From Oscillospiraceae bacterium (lineage in GTDB: Bacteria > Bacillota > Clostridia > Oscillospirales > Oscillospiraceae): 64,000 nucleotides of DNA. How positions within the stretch are numbered: the stretch's first letter is position 1; every line of letters starts with the position of its first letter. The position numbers and the translations under genes are program-made. Location of the stretch: the NCBI GenBank assembly GCA_017861365.1, contig JAGFXR010000003.1, positions 1 to 64,000 on the forward strand, read 5' to 3'. Under the pieces are notes generated by a model. That model did not search any database. It had not been told where the DNA came from and worked only from the letters and a program-made list of their open reading frames with translations. Below, piece after piece: positions 54,985 to 63,224 of the stretch.

Positions 54985-55983
54985 TTATTGAATTTCTGCT
55001 ATGATTTTGCCGGTATCCGTAATATCATAGCCTCCAATGCCATTGACCTCGCTTAAAAATGCCTGAGAGTTTAAAACATCCATCACGGCGGAAACATATC
55101 CCTCGGGGAGGGTACCTTTGGGGATGATCAAATCCAGGCGCTCCTTGCGGATGGGGATAAAATCCACATTATTGACCATCTGCGCGCTTTTTTCGTTGCC
55201 GACGCCCACATCGGCATCCCCTCTTGCAATACAGCTGGCCACGGATATATGCGTGTTTTCCAGACGGTTGAAATATCCGTCAATGCCGCTTTTGGGAATC
55301 CCCATCTGCTGGAGTGAGGCATCAATCAGGACTCTGACGCCGCAGCCTGCTTCGCGGTTTACAAACCGGATATGATCCCGGGTCAGATCCTGCCAGCTTT
55401 GAATGTTCAGAGGGTTGCCCTTTGCCACGTAAAATCCCTGAATGCGGTGCGCCAGGTTCACCATTAGGCAGGGAATACCCGGCAGCAGATAGGGAATAAA
55501 CGGAACATTGTATTCCCCCGTGGTGCTGTCCCAAAGGTGGGCGGAGGAAATGGACACATTGCCGCGGTACAGCTCCACAAGGGCGTTATAGCTGCCCATA
55601 TAGGAGCGCAGGGCCTTGAGCTGATAGGGAGCAGCACTCAGATACTGAACCAGAACATCCAAAAGCGCGTCCTGTCCACAGAGAATAAATTCCTTTGCCG
55701 CAACCTCATATCTGGAAGGAGGGCTTTTGAGCATGCCCTGAATCCTGGCGGGGGTATAATTGATCTGCGGAGATGCAACCGGCTGGCCTACGGCGGCTTT
55801 CACCGATACGGTCTTTGATTGATTGATATAAGCGTCAATATCCTTTGGATCAATCCGCACCTTCCGCCCCACGCGGTAGGAAACCAACTCGTTTTTGTGG
55901 ATTAGGTCATAGACGGTATTTTTTGAGATGCCCAGCAACTCAGCGGCCTCAATGGCGGAATAATACGGTTTGTCTGTAGTCAT
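54985..55983 (-). CDS. One-component regulator: HTH_17 domain plus PBP-like sensor
   Basis: 332 residues. An excisionase/MerR-type winged helix-turn-helix at the N-terminus (SAIEAAELLGISKNTVYDLI, about 9-28, then YRVGRKVRIDPKDIDAYI) is joined to a periplasmic-binding-protein-like domain (about 95-325) with FVNREAGCGVRVLID, the family block for the PBP_like domain found in molybdate- and molybdopterin-linked proteins. It is divergent from nifB-nifV-nifV. A molybdate/tungstate (or similar oxyanion) sensor is the most economical reading, but the ligand is inferred only from domain family and neighbours. Confidence 0.82.
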   Translation of the reverse strand: MTTDKPYYSAIEAAELLGISKNTVYDLIHKNELVSYRVGRKVRIDPKDIDAYINQSKTVSVKAAVGQPVASPQINYTPARIQGMLKSPPSRYEVAAKEFILCGQDALLDVLVQYLSAAPYQLKALRSYMGSYNALVELYRGNVSISSAHLWDSTTGEYNVPFIPYLLPGIPCLMVNLAHRIQGFYVAKGNPLNIQSWQDLTRDHIRFVNREAGCGVRVLIDASLQQMGIPKSGIDGYFNRLENTHISVASCIARGDADVGVGNEKSAQMVNNVDFIPIRKERLDLIIPKGTLPEGYVSAVMDVLNSQAFLSEVNGIGGYDITDTGKIIAEIQ

Positions 55984-56112
55984 TCGTACACCGGCTCTCT
56001 CATTATATCAAAGAAATAGCTTACGAAGAAAAGCTTAAGACGGCAGTGAGCGGACCTATCTGTGCTCATTCTACACCAAACAACGCCAACGTGTCAAATG
56101 AATTGGTACGAA

Positions 56113-56126
56113 ACGGTATATATCGT
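56113..56126. promoter_or_regulatory. Near-palindromic operator candidate in the divergent nif region
   Basis: ACGGTATATATCGT matches its own reverse complement at 12 of 14 bases and is flanked by two ACGAA half-repeats (56108-56112 and 56128-56132). The TATATA core recalls ModE-type sites. It lies 130 bases upstream of the regulator start. Confidence 0.35.
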
Positions 56127-56218
56127 GACGAATTTAAAAATCATATGGATGAATTGAACAATAGCGGATTCTTACAAACATATTTTTTATCATAAAATAC
56201 GAATTGGGTTATTCCATA

Positions 56219-56246
56219 TTGAAAATCAAAAATATTCTGCTATAAT
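56219..56246 (+). promoter_or_regulatory. Promoter of the nifB-nifV operon
   Basis: TTGAAA (56219-56224), a 16-base spacer, TATAAT (56241-56246) with an extended TGC. Transcription should start near 56253, giving a leader of about 290 bases before the ATG at 56540. Confidence 0.65.
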
Positions 56247-56262
56247 GCAGTAAAACGCAAAG

Positions 56263-56315
56263 GTGCATCACCCTAATTTATGCGAAACAGAACCAAAACT
56301 GTTACGCGGGTGCAC
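56263..56315 (+). promoter_or_regulatory. Structured leader RNA candidate upstream of nifB
   Basis: Starting about 10 bases into the predicted transcript, four nested helices can form: GTGCA/TGCAC (56263-56267, 56311-56315), CCC/GGG (56271-56273, 56308-56310), GCG/CGC (56282-56284, 56305-56307) and ACAG/CTGT (56287-56290, 56299-56302) around an A/C-rich 8-base loop. A T-rich run follows (from 56321). The pattern fits a small ligand-binding or attenuating RNA, but no known riboswitch class was recognised. Confidence 0.4.
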
Positions 56316-56539
56316 ATGAGCGTTTTATTTTTTTATTTAAGCAGGAAATCAGATGATTCACGCTTCATGGGCTGCGCTTATAATACCTGGCACACCAAAC
56401 GCTATCCCGCGTGGCTGCTGTCTATATCGACGACGGCAACGGGCTGGAGGTCAGGGTGGCGTTTGCCAATGACTGGGAGCGGGCGTTCCGCTCTAAAAAA
56501 TGGAATATCCGCACTGCGGAACCTGAGGGAAAGGAAGCG

Positions 56540-57409
56540 ATGGCCATGGACTGCGGTACCCATCAAAAGAAAACAGAGGAGCACCCCTGCTATACCTGCG
56601 GCGGCGCGAAAAATGCACGGCTGCATTTGCCGGTTGCGCCCAAATGCAACATTCAGTGTAATTACTGCGTTCGGAAATTTGACTGCCCCAACGAAAGCCG
56701 GCCTGGGGTTACAACCGAGGTGTTGAGCCCGGCGGAGGCGTTGCTCCGATACCGGAATGTGTACGGTCGGCTGGATAACTTGAAGGTTGTGGGAATTGCC
56801 GGTCCGGGTGACGCTTTGGCTAATCCGGAGGAAACCTTTGAGACCCTGCGGCTGATTCGGGCGGAAAACCCGGACATCACCTTCTGTGTCTCCACCAACG
56901 GGCTTATGCTGCCCCGCTACGCCCAGGAGCTGATTGACTTGGATGTCAGCCATGTGACGGTCACGCTCAATGCAGTGGATCCTGCCATTGGAGCACATAT
57001 TTACCAGTTTGTAAATTATGATGGAATCAGATATACTGGTGAGGAGGCAGCGTCCCTCCTTCTGGAAAACCAGCTGGAGGGACTTAAGAGACTGACGGAG
57101 CGAGGGGTGGTCTGCAAGGTCAACATTGTGGCGCTCAAGGGAATCAATGACGATCACGTGGAAGAGGTCGTCAAAACGGTGAGAGCACTGGGCGTTTATA
57201 TAACCAACATTATGCGGCTTATCCCCGTGGGCGGTTCGGCCTTTGCCCAAATGGAGCCGCTGGCGGAGCAGGACATCATCCACCTGCGCAGCCGCTGTGA
57301 GCAGCATTTGCGGCAGATGTACCACTGTAAGCACTGCCGCGCCGACGCCGCCGGAGCGCTGGGATCGGATATTCCGCTTGAGGGTAAAAAAATGTGTTGT
57401 TCCGGATAG
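56540..57409 (+). CDS. nifB: NifB-type radical SAM protein (nitrogenase cofactor biosynthesis)
   Basis: Radical SAM enzyme that fuses two [4Fe-4S] units and inserts carbide and sulfur to form NifB-co, the 8Fe core of nitrogenase cofactors. 289 residues from the ATG at 56540 (MAMDCGTHQ), with AAGGA upstream. NifB hallmarks: EHPCY, LHLPVAPKCNIQCNYC with C36-x3-C40-x2-C43, RKFDCPNESRPGVT, GIAGPGDALANPEET and the C-terminal HCKHCRADAAGALGSD. It lacks the C-terminal NifX domain of proteobacterial NifB, as is usual in Clostridia. An in-frame GTG at 56411 would add 43 residues but has no ribosome site. It is tightly linked to the two nifV genes. Confidence 0.92.
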   Translation: MAMDCGTHQKKTEEHPCYTCGGAKNARLHLPVAPKCNIQCNYCVRKFDCPNESRPGVTTEVLSPAEALLRYRNVYGRLDNLKVVGIAGPGDALANPEETFETLRLIRAENPDITFCVSTNGLMLPRYAQELIDLDVSHVTVTLNAVDPAIGAHIYQFVNYDGIRYTGEEAASLLLENQLEGLKRLTERGVVCKVNIVALKGINDDHVEEVVKTVRALGVYITNIMRLIPVGGSAFAQMEPLAEQDIIHLRSRCEQHLRQMYHCKHCRADAAGALGSDIPLEGKKMCCSG

Positions 57410-57418
57410 GAGGGTACT

Positions 57419-58453
57419 ATGAAACATGAGGTGCTGCTGATTGATCATACGGCAAACCGGCTGCTGACCGTCCCCGACAGCGCGGCTGCACTGGAGCGGC
57501 TTGGGCACTACCCGGTAACCGCAATGGACTGCGATTTGGCAACGTGGAGCTTGACGGGGCCGTCGTCGCTGCCCATCCGGGTGGAATGCGCTGCGGATGA
57601 GCTGGAAGGACTGCTGAGTGCTGGCTGTCCCGCCGCCATTGTGCGGCTGGAGGATGATCTGGAGGCGGCGCTCTCCCGCGTAAAACACCTCCGTCGGAAA
57701 GATTCTGCTATTTGGCTCAAGGCATCCGGCGCGTCCTCCTTTGGCGTGGAGCAGCTTCGCCGCTGCGCCGCGCTGATCCGCGCTTATGACCTGGCAGGAT
57801 TTATTTACTGTGACGACGGTTATACGGAGCCCTTCGCGCTGGAGGCGCGCATTGCCCAAGCCATAGCGGCTCTGGGCTGTTCGGTGGAGTTTTCTCCCTC
57901 CAACCGTTTCGGACTGGCGACCGCCAACACGCTGACCGCGGTGCGCTGCGGCGTCCGGCGGGTGCATACCTCGGTGGGCGGCATCTGCTGTGACCGCTCC
58001 GCCGCGATGGAGGAGGTGCTACTGTCCCTGAGCACCTTCTACCAGATTGGCGGGCCTCAATTTAGGCAGCTTTCCGGCGACTGCGCGGGCATCCTCGCCG
58101 CGTTGGGTCTTCGGGTGCCGGGAGATAAGGCTGTCATCGGAACGGATATTTTCGCGTTTGAGTCTGGAATTCATGCCTTCGGTATTCGTCAGAATCCGGC
58201 GCTTTACGAGGTCATCGATCCCGAGACGGTGGGACTGCGGCGGCGGCTGGTGCTCGGAAAGCATTCCGGCCGGGCGGCTGTGCGCAGTAAGCTGGAGGAT
58301 ATGAATTTGCCGCTGCCCGACGATCTCATTGCCATCCTGACCGAGCAGGTGGTTCAACTGGCCACAAGGCAAAAGCGCAGCCTGACGGAGCAGCAATTTC
58401 AGACGCTGGCGGCTGCGCTGCTTTCTGAGAGAGGAGATCATGCGGCCGGATGA
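57419..58453 (+). CDS. nifV: Homocitrate synthase omega subunit (split NifV, C-terminal half type)
   Basis: 344 residues, homologous to the HMGL-like/homocitrate synthase family and placed before nifV-alpha, as in Clostridium pasteurianum. The C-terminal domain has FESGIHAFGIRQNP and VLGKHSGRAAV. The N-terminal 200 residues look like a decayed TIM barrel: the catalytic STLRDGEQ start is absent, and the metal-binding HGH of the family is replaced by S159-P-S161 within EFSPSNRFGLATANTL. It should therefore need the alpha subunit for catalysis, supplying the C-terminal accessory domain. ATG behind AGGAGGGTACT, nine bases after nifB; it overlaps nifV-alpha by four bases. Confidence 0.88.
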   Translation: MKHEVLLIDHTANRLLTVPDSAAALERLGHYPVTAMDCDLATWSLTGPSSLPIRVECAADELEGLLSAGCPAAIVRLEDDLEAALSRVKHLRRKDSAIWLKASGASSFGVEQLRRCAALIRAYDLAGFIYCDDGYTEPFALEARIAQAIAALGCSVEFSPSNRFGLATANTLTAVRCGVRRVHTSVGGICCDRSAAMEEVLLSLSTFYQIGGPQFRQLSGDCAGILAALGLRVPGDKAVIGTDIFAFESGIHAFGIRQNPALYEVIDPETVGLRRRLVLGKHSGRAAVRSKLEDMNLPLPDDLIAILTEQVVQLATRQKRSLTEQQFQTLAAALLSERGDHAAG

Positions 58454-59289
58454 AGACATTCGATTTTGTGGACTCCACCCTCCGGGATGGTGAGCAGACC
58501 GCGGGAGTGGTGTTTTCACCTGAGGAGCAGATGGAGATTGCACGGCTGTTGGATCGCGTTGGAATTCGCTGGATTGAGGCGGGCGTCCCCGCCATGGGAT
58601 CCGCCGAGCGCGAATTTTTATCCGAGCTCCACAGGGCCGGGCTGTCCGCGCAGTTGATTTCATGGAACCGCATGAGACGCGAAGATGTTGATTTTGCGCT
58701 TTCCTGCGGCTTTCGTTATATTCATCTGTCCATTCCGCTGTCGGATATACACATTCAATATAAGTTCCAGAAAGACCGGGCATGGGTTTTAAACCAGATT
58801 GAAGATGTGGTGGGGTACGCGGCCTCCTTCGGCGTCAGCGTATTTTTGGGCGGAGAGGATGCGGCGCGGGCAGACCGGGAGTTTTTTTTGCGGGCGGCGG
58901 AGACGGCGGAAAAGGCCGGAGCTTCCCGTATCCGCTACGCCGACACCATCGGCTGTATGGACCCATTCCGGGTGCGCGGCGAGATGGAATACCTCTCCGC
59001 CCGGTGTCCTCTGCCCATTGAATTTCATGGTCACAACGACTTTGGCCTGGCGGCCGCCAATACCCTTGCGGCCTATAAAGGGGGGGCGGCCTTTGTCAGC
59101 GTTACCTCCACCGGAATCGGGGAGCGAGCCGGAAACGCCTGCCTGGAGGAAATCGTAACGGCAATGGAGTGCCTGTACCACTATGACTGTGAACTTCACC
59201 CGGAGCATTTGCCCGCGCTGCGGCAGGCGGTATCCAAGGCCGCGAACCGGGAAAACAACGGCAAACATTTTTGTACAAAAATGAATTGA
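58450..59289 (+). CDS. nifV: Homocitrate synthase alpha subunit (split NifV, catalytic half)
   Basis: 279 residues, the TIM-barrel catalytic half that condenses acetyl-CoA with 2-oxoglutarate to give homocitrate, the organic ligand of FeMo-co. The substrate/metal motif FVDSTLRDGEQTAG lies at residues 6-19 and the metal pair H193-x-H195 in FHGHNDFGLAAANTL; GIGERAGNA near 220 is the family signature. The C-terminal accessory domain is missing and encoded instead by the preceding gene (ATGA overlap). The same frame stays open for 73 codons after the stop, through low-quality sequence. Confidence 0.92.
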   Translation: MKTFDFVDSTLRDGEQTAGVVFSPEEQMEIARLLDRVGIRWIEAGVPAMGSAEREFLSELHRAGLSAQLISWNRMRREDVDFALSCGFRYIHLSIPLSDIHIQYKFQKDRAWVLNQIEDVVGYAASFGVSVFLGGEDAARADREFFLRAAETAEKAGASRIRYADTIGCMDPFRVRGEMEYLSARCPLPIEFHGHNDFGLAAANTLAAYKGGAAFVSVTSTGIGERAGNACLEEIVTAMECLYHYDCELHPEHLPALRQAVSKAANRENNGKHFCTKMN

Positions 59290-59592
59290 GAAAAACAGCG
59301 GATTGGCGACTACTCCGATCTTACCCCGGAGCTGCCAGAGTTGCTTAGGAAAATGTTGCGGTTTACCCAGGAACAGGCCGTAGGGCTAGAACACTTGGCA
59401 CAGGAGGATGCTTTGGGCGGGCGCGGTGCAGGTGTGCCTCAGCGGGGACTTCAGGGAGGCATCCGAAACGGTGAGGCTGCTGTACGGGCAGACGGGACAC
59501 TTTGCGAATGAACAGTGGAAGTATGGGAAATGGCCAGTCGGATGAAGCGGGTAAGCCAATTGCTGGTCAAAGAATGTTAAACGCGGATCACA
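59290..59592 (+). other. Decayed coding-like sequence
   Basis: About 300 bases with no intact gene. One frame is open to 59509 with a protein-like start (DYSDLTPELPELLRKMLRF). A different frame from about 59430 reads SGDFREASETVRLLYGQTG before a stop near 59547. This looks like a frameshifted remnant of an unrecognised gene. No terminator follows nifV-alpha. Confidence 0.4.
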
Positions 59593-59901
59593 GTGCCTAG
59601 CATGGTTGGGATTGAGTCAGGCATTTGGCTTGAAGCCATTGCGGAAGGTGACAGCCTTGACTGGAAGGGGATATCCGCTGATGAAATTACAAAGCGGGTG
59701 GTCAGCAAAGTTTCGTCCGGCTCCATTGTCCTGTTTCACAATGCCGCCATTCATACGCCGGAGGCGCTGCCGGGCATCATTGAGGCGCTGCTGAAGGATG
59801 GTTATACCTTTGTGCCCATATCGCAGCTCATTTTGACCTGTGACTATATCATCGACCACACGGGCCGTCAGATTGCCGCGACACAGTCCACGGAGACTTG
59901 A
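59593..59901 (+). pseudogene. Polysaccharide deacetylase, C-terminal remnant
   Basis: 102 residues matching only the end of a NodB-type polysaccharide deacetylase: GDSLDWKGISADEITKRV, then GSIVLFHNAAIHTPEALP and GYTFVPISQLI. The N-terminal half with the catalytic TFDDGP motif and metal-binding histidines is missing, and no Shine-Dalgarno precedes the GTG. It is therefore most likely a pseudogene fragment, perhaps left by a deletion that joined it to the sequence after nifV-alpha. Confidence 0.75.
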
Positions 59902-60014
59902 TAGTTAAGATCGGGGAGAATGCGGAATCAGGAAGCATGACTAAACATCGCTGCGTCTTGCTTTCGGGCCAAACAGCCCCAGCGGCTCAAAGATATATAG
60001 AACCCTGTTTCAAC

Positions 60015-60050
60015 AAAAAGGACGCTCTGAATTTTCAGAGCGTCCTTTTT
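60015..60050. terminator. Bidirectional terminator near the aldehyde dehydrogenase
   Basis: A perfect 16-base stem (60015-60030 with 60035-60050), loop ATTT, with TTTTT at the 3' end on either strand. It serves the minus-strand dehydrogenase gene that stops 15 bases away. Confidence 0.9.
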
Positions 60051-60064
60051 GAGTTGCTGGTGTC

Positions 60065-61540
60065 TTAATAGAAACCGGAGGGTGACTCCGACAGATTGAT
60101 CATGATATTTTTCTTCTGGGAGTAATGATCCAGCGCCGCCTTATGGGTTTCACGGCCCACGCCTGATTCCTTATACCCGCCGAAGGGTGCGCCCGCCGGA
60201 ATGGCATTATAGGTGTTGACCCACATTCTGCCTGTTTCGATGCCGCGGCACACGCGGATCGCCCGGTTGATGTCCCGTGTCCAGACCGCGCCGCCGAGAC
60301 CGTAATCGCTGTCGTTGGCCATGGCGATGACTTCCTCCTCGGTGCGGAACTTAATGACACTGGCCACCGGCCCAAAGATTTCCTCTCTGGCCACGCGCAT
60401 GTCATTGGTGACATTGCTCAAAAGGGTGGGCTTCATAAAGCAACCCTTTGCCAAATCACCTTCTGCGTACGCCTCACCGCCGCAGGCGATGGTTGCGCCC
60501 TCGGTTTTGGCGACGTCCATGTAGCCCAGAATTTTTTTGACCTGCGCGGCATTGACCTGCGCGCCCATCTGGGTGTCAGGCAGCCAGGGCAGACCGACCT
60601 TAACTTTCTCAAACGCCTCTACCGCGTCGGAGAGGAAACGGTCATAGATGTCCTCGTGAACAAACACACGGGAACCCGCGCAACAGACCTGCCCCTGATT
60701 AAACAGAATGCCCAGCTGCAGTCCGTCCATAGCCATGTCCCACTTGCAGTCGGGGAAGTAGATGTTGGCGCTTTTGCCGCCCAGCTCCAGTGTGGAGGGA
60801 ATCAGCCGGCCGGCCGCAGCCAGAGCTACATCGCGGCCCACCTCAGTGGATCCGGTGAAGGCCAGCTTGCGGAAGCGCTTGTTTTCCAGCATGTAGTTGC
60901 CCGATTTAGAACCCGCGCCGGTGATGACATTCAGCACGCCGGGGGGCAGGAGATCCTCAATCAGCTTCACAAATTCCAGTGTGCTCAGGGGAGTGGAGCT
61001 GGAGGTTTTCAGCACGATGCAGTTGCCTGCCGCCAGCGCAGGAGCAAGCTTCCACGCCACCATCAGGAACGGGAAGTTCCAGGGGACAATCTGACCCACA
61101 ACGCCGAGGGGCTCACGGAGAATCAGGCTCATGGTGTTGCCGTTGAGCAGGGTGGCGGAGCCCTCATCTGCGCGGATGGAGGCCGCGAAATAACGGAAGT
61201 GATCCGCCGAGTAGGGGATATCAATATTACTGGTCTCGCGGATGGGTTTGCCGTTGTCCATGGTCTCGACCAAAGCCAGGTGTGCTGCGTTCTGGTCAAT
61301 TCTGTCCGCAATTTTCAGCAAAATATCCGCACGGGCGGCGACATCCGTCTCCTTCCACGCGGGAAAAGCAGCCCAAGCGGCATCCAGCGCGGAATCCACG
61401 TCCTCACGGGTGGCTTCGGCGCATACGGCCAGCAGTTCCCCGGTGGCGGGGCAGTGGGTTTCAAAGGTGGCGCCGTCGGATGCGGAAACCCACTTCCCGC
61501 CGATGTAAAGTCCATATGTATGATCAAGTTTCAATTCCAT
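60065..61540 (-). CDS. NAD(P)-dependent aldehyde dehydrogenase
   Basis: Class-I/II-type ALDH, 491 residues, oxidising an aldehyde to the acid. Cofactor fold with FTGSTEVG (about 228-235), general base E252 in LELGGKSANI, and catalytic Cys286 in NQGQVCCAGSR. PWNFPFLMVAWKLAPALAAGN (core PWNFPF) is at 153-158. ATG behind AGGAGG. It is close to the phenylacetaldehyde/betaine-aldehyde group, but substrate choice is not readable by eye. The PucR regulator directly upstream on the same strand may control it. Confidence 0.93.
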   Translation of the reverse strand: MELKLDHTYGLYIGGKWVSASDGATFETHCPATGELLAVCAEATREDVDSALDAAWAAFPAWKETDVAARADILLKIADRIDQNAAHLALVETMDNGKPIRETSNIDIPYSADHFRYFAASIRADEGSATLLNGNTMSLILREPLGVVGQIVPWNFPFLMVAWKLAPALAAGNCIVLKTSSSTPLSTLEFVKLIEDLLPPGVLNVITGAGSKSGNYMLENKRFRKLAFTGSTEVGRDVALAAAGRLIPSTLELGGKSANIYFPDCKWDMAMDGLQLGILFNQGQVCCAGSRVFVHEDIYDRFLSDAVEAFEKVKVGLPWLPDTQMGAQVNAAQVKKILGYMDVAKTEGATIACGGEAYAEGDLAKGCFMKPTLLSNVTNDMRVAREEIFGPVASVIKFRTEEEVIAMANDSDYGLGGAVWTRDINRAIRVCRGIETGRMWVNTYNAIPAGAPFGGYKESGVGRETHKAALDHYSQKKNIMINLSESPSGFY

Positions 61541-61584
61541 GTCAATTCCTCCTGTCGGTTTGCTTTGACTCTGAAAGCAACTAC

Positions 61585-61613
61585 ATTATATCGAACGCCT
61601 TGTATTCTGTCTT
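61585..61613 (-). promoter_or_regulatory. Probable promoter of the aldehyde dehydrogenase gene
   Basis: Minus strand: AAGACA (61613-61608), a 17-base spacer and TATAAT (61590-61585). The -10 is perfect, but the -35 matches only four of six, which would suit an activator-dependent promoter. Confidence 0.5.
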
Positions 61614-61770
61614 GTTCCATCAGCCAAAAACAATGGCTGCGGTTGTTATATTTCACAAAGTAAAATCAATAATGTGTTATTTTTTTAACACAATAAAACA
61701 TGGAAAAATTCTCGTGTTCTTGTACAAAGCAAACAAAAATGCCCGGGTTCGATACAAAAAACGCTGCATT

Positions 61771-63057
61771 TCAGTGTTCCAGCAATGCCCTTCGCTGCTC
61801 TTGTGTTCCGAAGGACTCGATTTCCATCAAGAGAAATCCGCACAGCAAATTCAGCGCCATCCGTTCCTCCTCAAAGGGGAGTTCAAACAGATCGCCGATG
61901 CGTGTCAGACGGTATTGCAGGGTATTTTTGTGGATGGAAAGCCGCTCGGCGGTGATATCCCTGTTATGCATGGCCATGCTGTAAGCCCGCAGGGTCTTGT
62001 AATATTCGGTTCCGTGGACGGTATCATATTCCCGGATGTCATGCAGGACAGGGTGCACAAAGGTTCTGGCCTGCTCGGTTTCCAGAACCGCCAAAAAAAT
62101 CGGGGTAGGCATATAATCCATGAAAACCGCCCGCTCCTTTTGATCCATGGCCATGGTGATTTTGGCGGTGAGAAAAGCCTGCCGGTAGCTAATATAGAGG
62201 TCGTTCATGTCAAAGAAGCGGTTGCTCAGGGCGGATTTCATCTCATGCCCCTCAAAAAAATCAAAGAGTTTTCCTACAAAGTTAGTCATTTCCGGACGCA
62301 GACTCTGGGCGCCCCGTGCCGACTTCACCTCGCCAAAGAGCGTGACAATGGTGTTCTGAAAAACAATCGCAATCACATTGCGGTACATCTGATTTAATTG
62401 AGAAACGGCAAACTCCGCGAAAGCCTTCTGGGAGGCCTGCTGGCCCACAGGTGTCACCAGAACCGCGTATTCCGGCGTCAAAGCCAGAGTTAACGCTTCA
62501 GAGGCGAGGCGTTTCAGATGGGGCGGCGTTTTGGGATCAAGCATGGCCTCCAGCTTCGTGGTGATGGCAAGATTCCAGTTGCTCATCCCCTTGATGCGGC
62601 TTTCCAGCTTCAGATTTGCCGCATTCAGGATCAACTCCACGATTTTAAAATCATCGTCCTTCAAGGGACGCTTTCCGAGAAAAATCATCACATGCCCGCT
62701 GACCTGATTGTCTGTAACCAGTTCGCCGAAAATTCTGGGCATGTCTTTGCACGGGCCGGTATTTGCGTAAAACGGTTCGTAAAAGTCCGCCTTTCCAGAC
62801 AGAAATTCGTCCAGAATAGCCCACACCCGTTCACGGTTTAACTGCTTTTTTTCGAAGATATAATCCCATTCCCGCTCCCCGATGACCTCGTTGGGATACA
62901 TAGCCGTGACCTGAAAATACTGATCTGTCATCAGCACCGGGCTTTGAAACAGCGTATAGGCCGCTTTCGCCACGCCCTCCAGCCCTTGCCCTGTCACGGC
63001 CTGAAACAGCAGATAGTAGGCTTGGCTCAGCCGCCCCTTCGGATACCGCGCGGGCAT
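61771..63057 (-). CDS. PucR-family transcriptional regulator
   Basis: 428 residues. The C-terminal 55 residues hold the PucR-type HTH_30 domain (AMHNRDITAERLSIHKNTLQ, then YRLTRIGDLF). The middle GGDEF-like/CdaR region (about 180-350) is typical of this family, and the N-terminal part resembles a sensory domain without membrane segments. ATG with GGGAG upstream. Family members respond to purines, diacids or proline and usually control nearby catabolic genes; here the aldehyde dehydrogenase gene, 230 bases downstream on the same strand, is the obvious candidate. The effector is unknown. Confidence 0.88.
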   Translation of the reverse strand: MPARYPKGRLSQAYYLLFQAVTGQGLEGVAKAAYTLFQSPVLMTDQYFQVTAMYPNEVIGEREWDYIFEKKQLNRERVWAILDEFLSGKADFYEPFYANTGPCKDMPRIFGELVTDNQVSGHVMIFLGKRPLKDDDFKIVELILNAANLKLESRIKGMSNWNLAITTKLEAMLDPKTPPHLKRLASEALTLALTPEYAVLVTPVGQQASQKAFAEFAVSQLNQMYRNVIAIVFQNTIVTLFGEVKSARGAQSLRPEMTNFVGKLFDFFEGHEMKSALSNRFFDMNDLYISYRQAFLTAKITMAMDQKERAVFMDYMPTPIFLAVLETEQARTFVHPVLHDIREYDTVHGTEYYKTLRAYSMAMHNRDITAERLSIHKNTLQYRLTRIGDLFELPFEEERMALNLLCGFLLMEIESFGTQEQRRALLEH

Positions 63058-63224
63058 GGCAGCACTCCCTCTCTCTCAGGAAATTTTGCATCTCATACAT
63101 AGACTAGTATACCATGCTTTTGACAATTTTGTCATCAAAACCTTTGGACAGCCTGTGTGCCTCGTGGGAAACTGAAGGGAAATGGATTTGTAACCTCCGG
63201 ATCAACCTGGTCGTTTAAGCCGTG

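Noticed and set aside
56280-56726. 148-codon plus-strand open frame overlapping the nifB start
   Set aside because: Out of frame with nifB, no ribosome-binding site, and its product has no recognisable family.
56402-57967. 521-codon minus-strand open frame
   Set aside because: Antisense to nifB and nifV-omega, both of which have clear family motifs on the plus strand.
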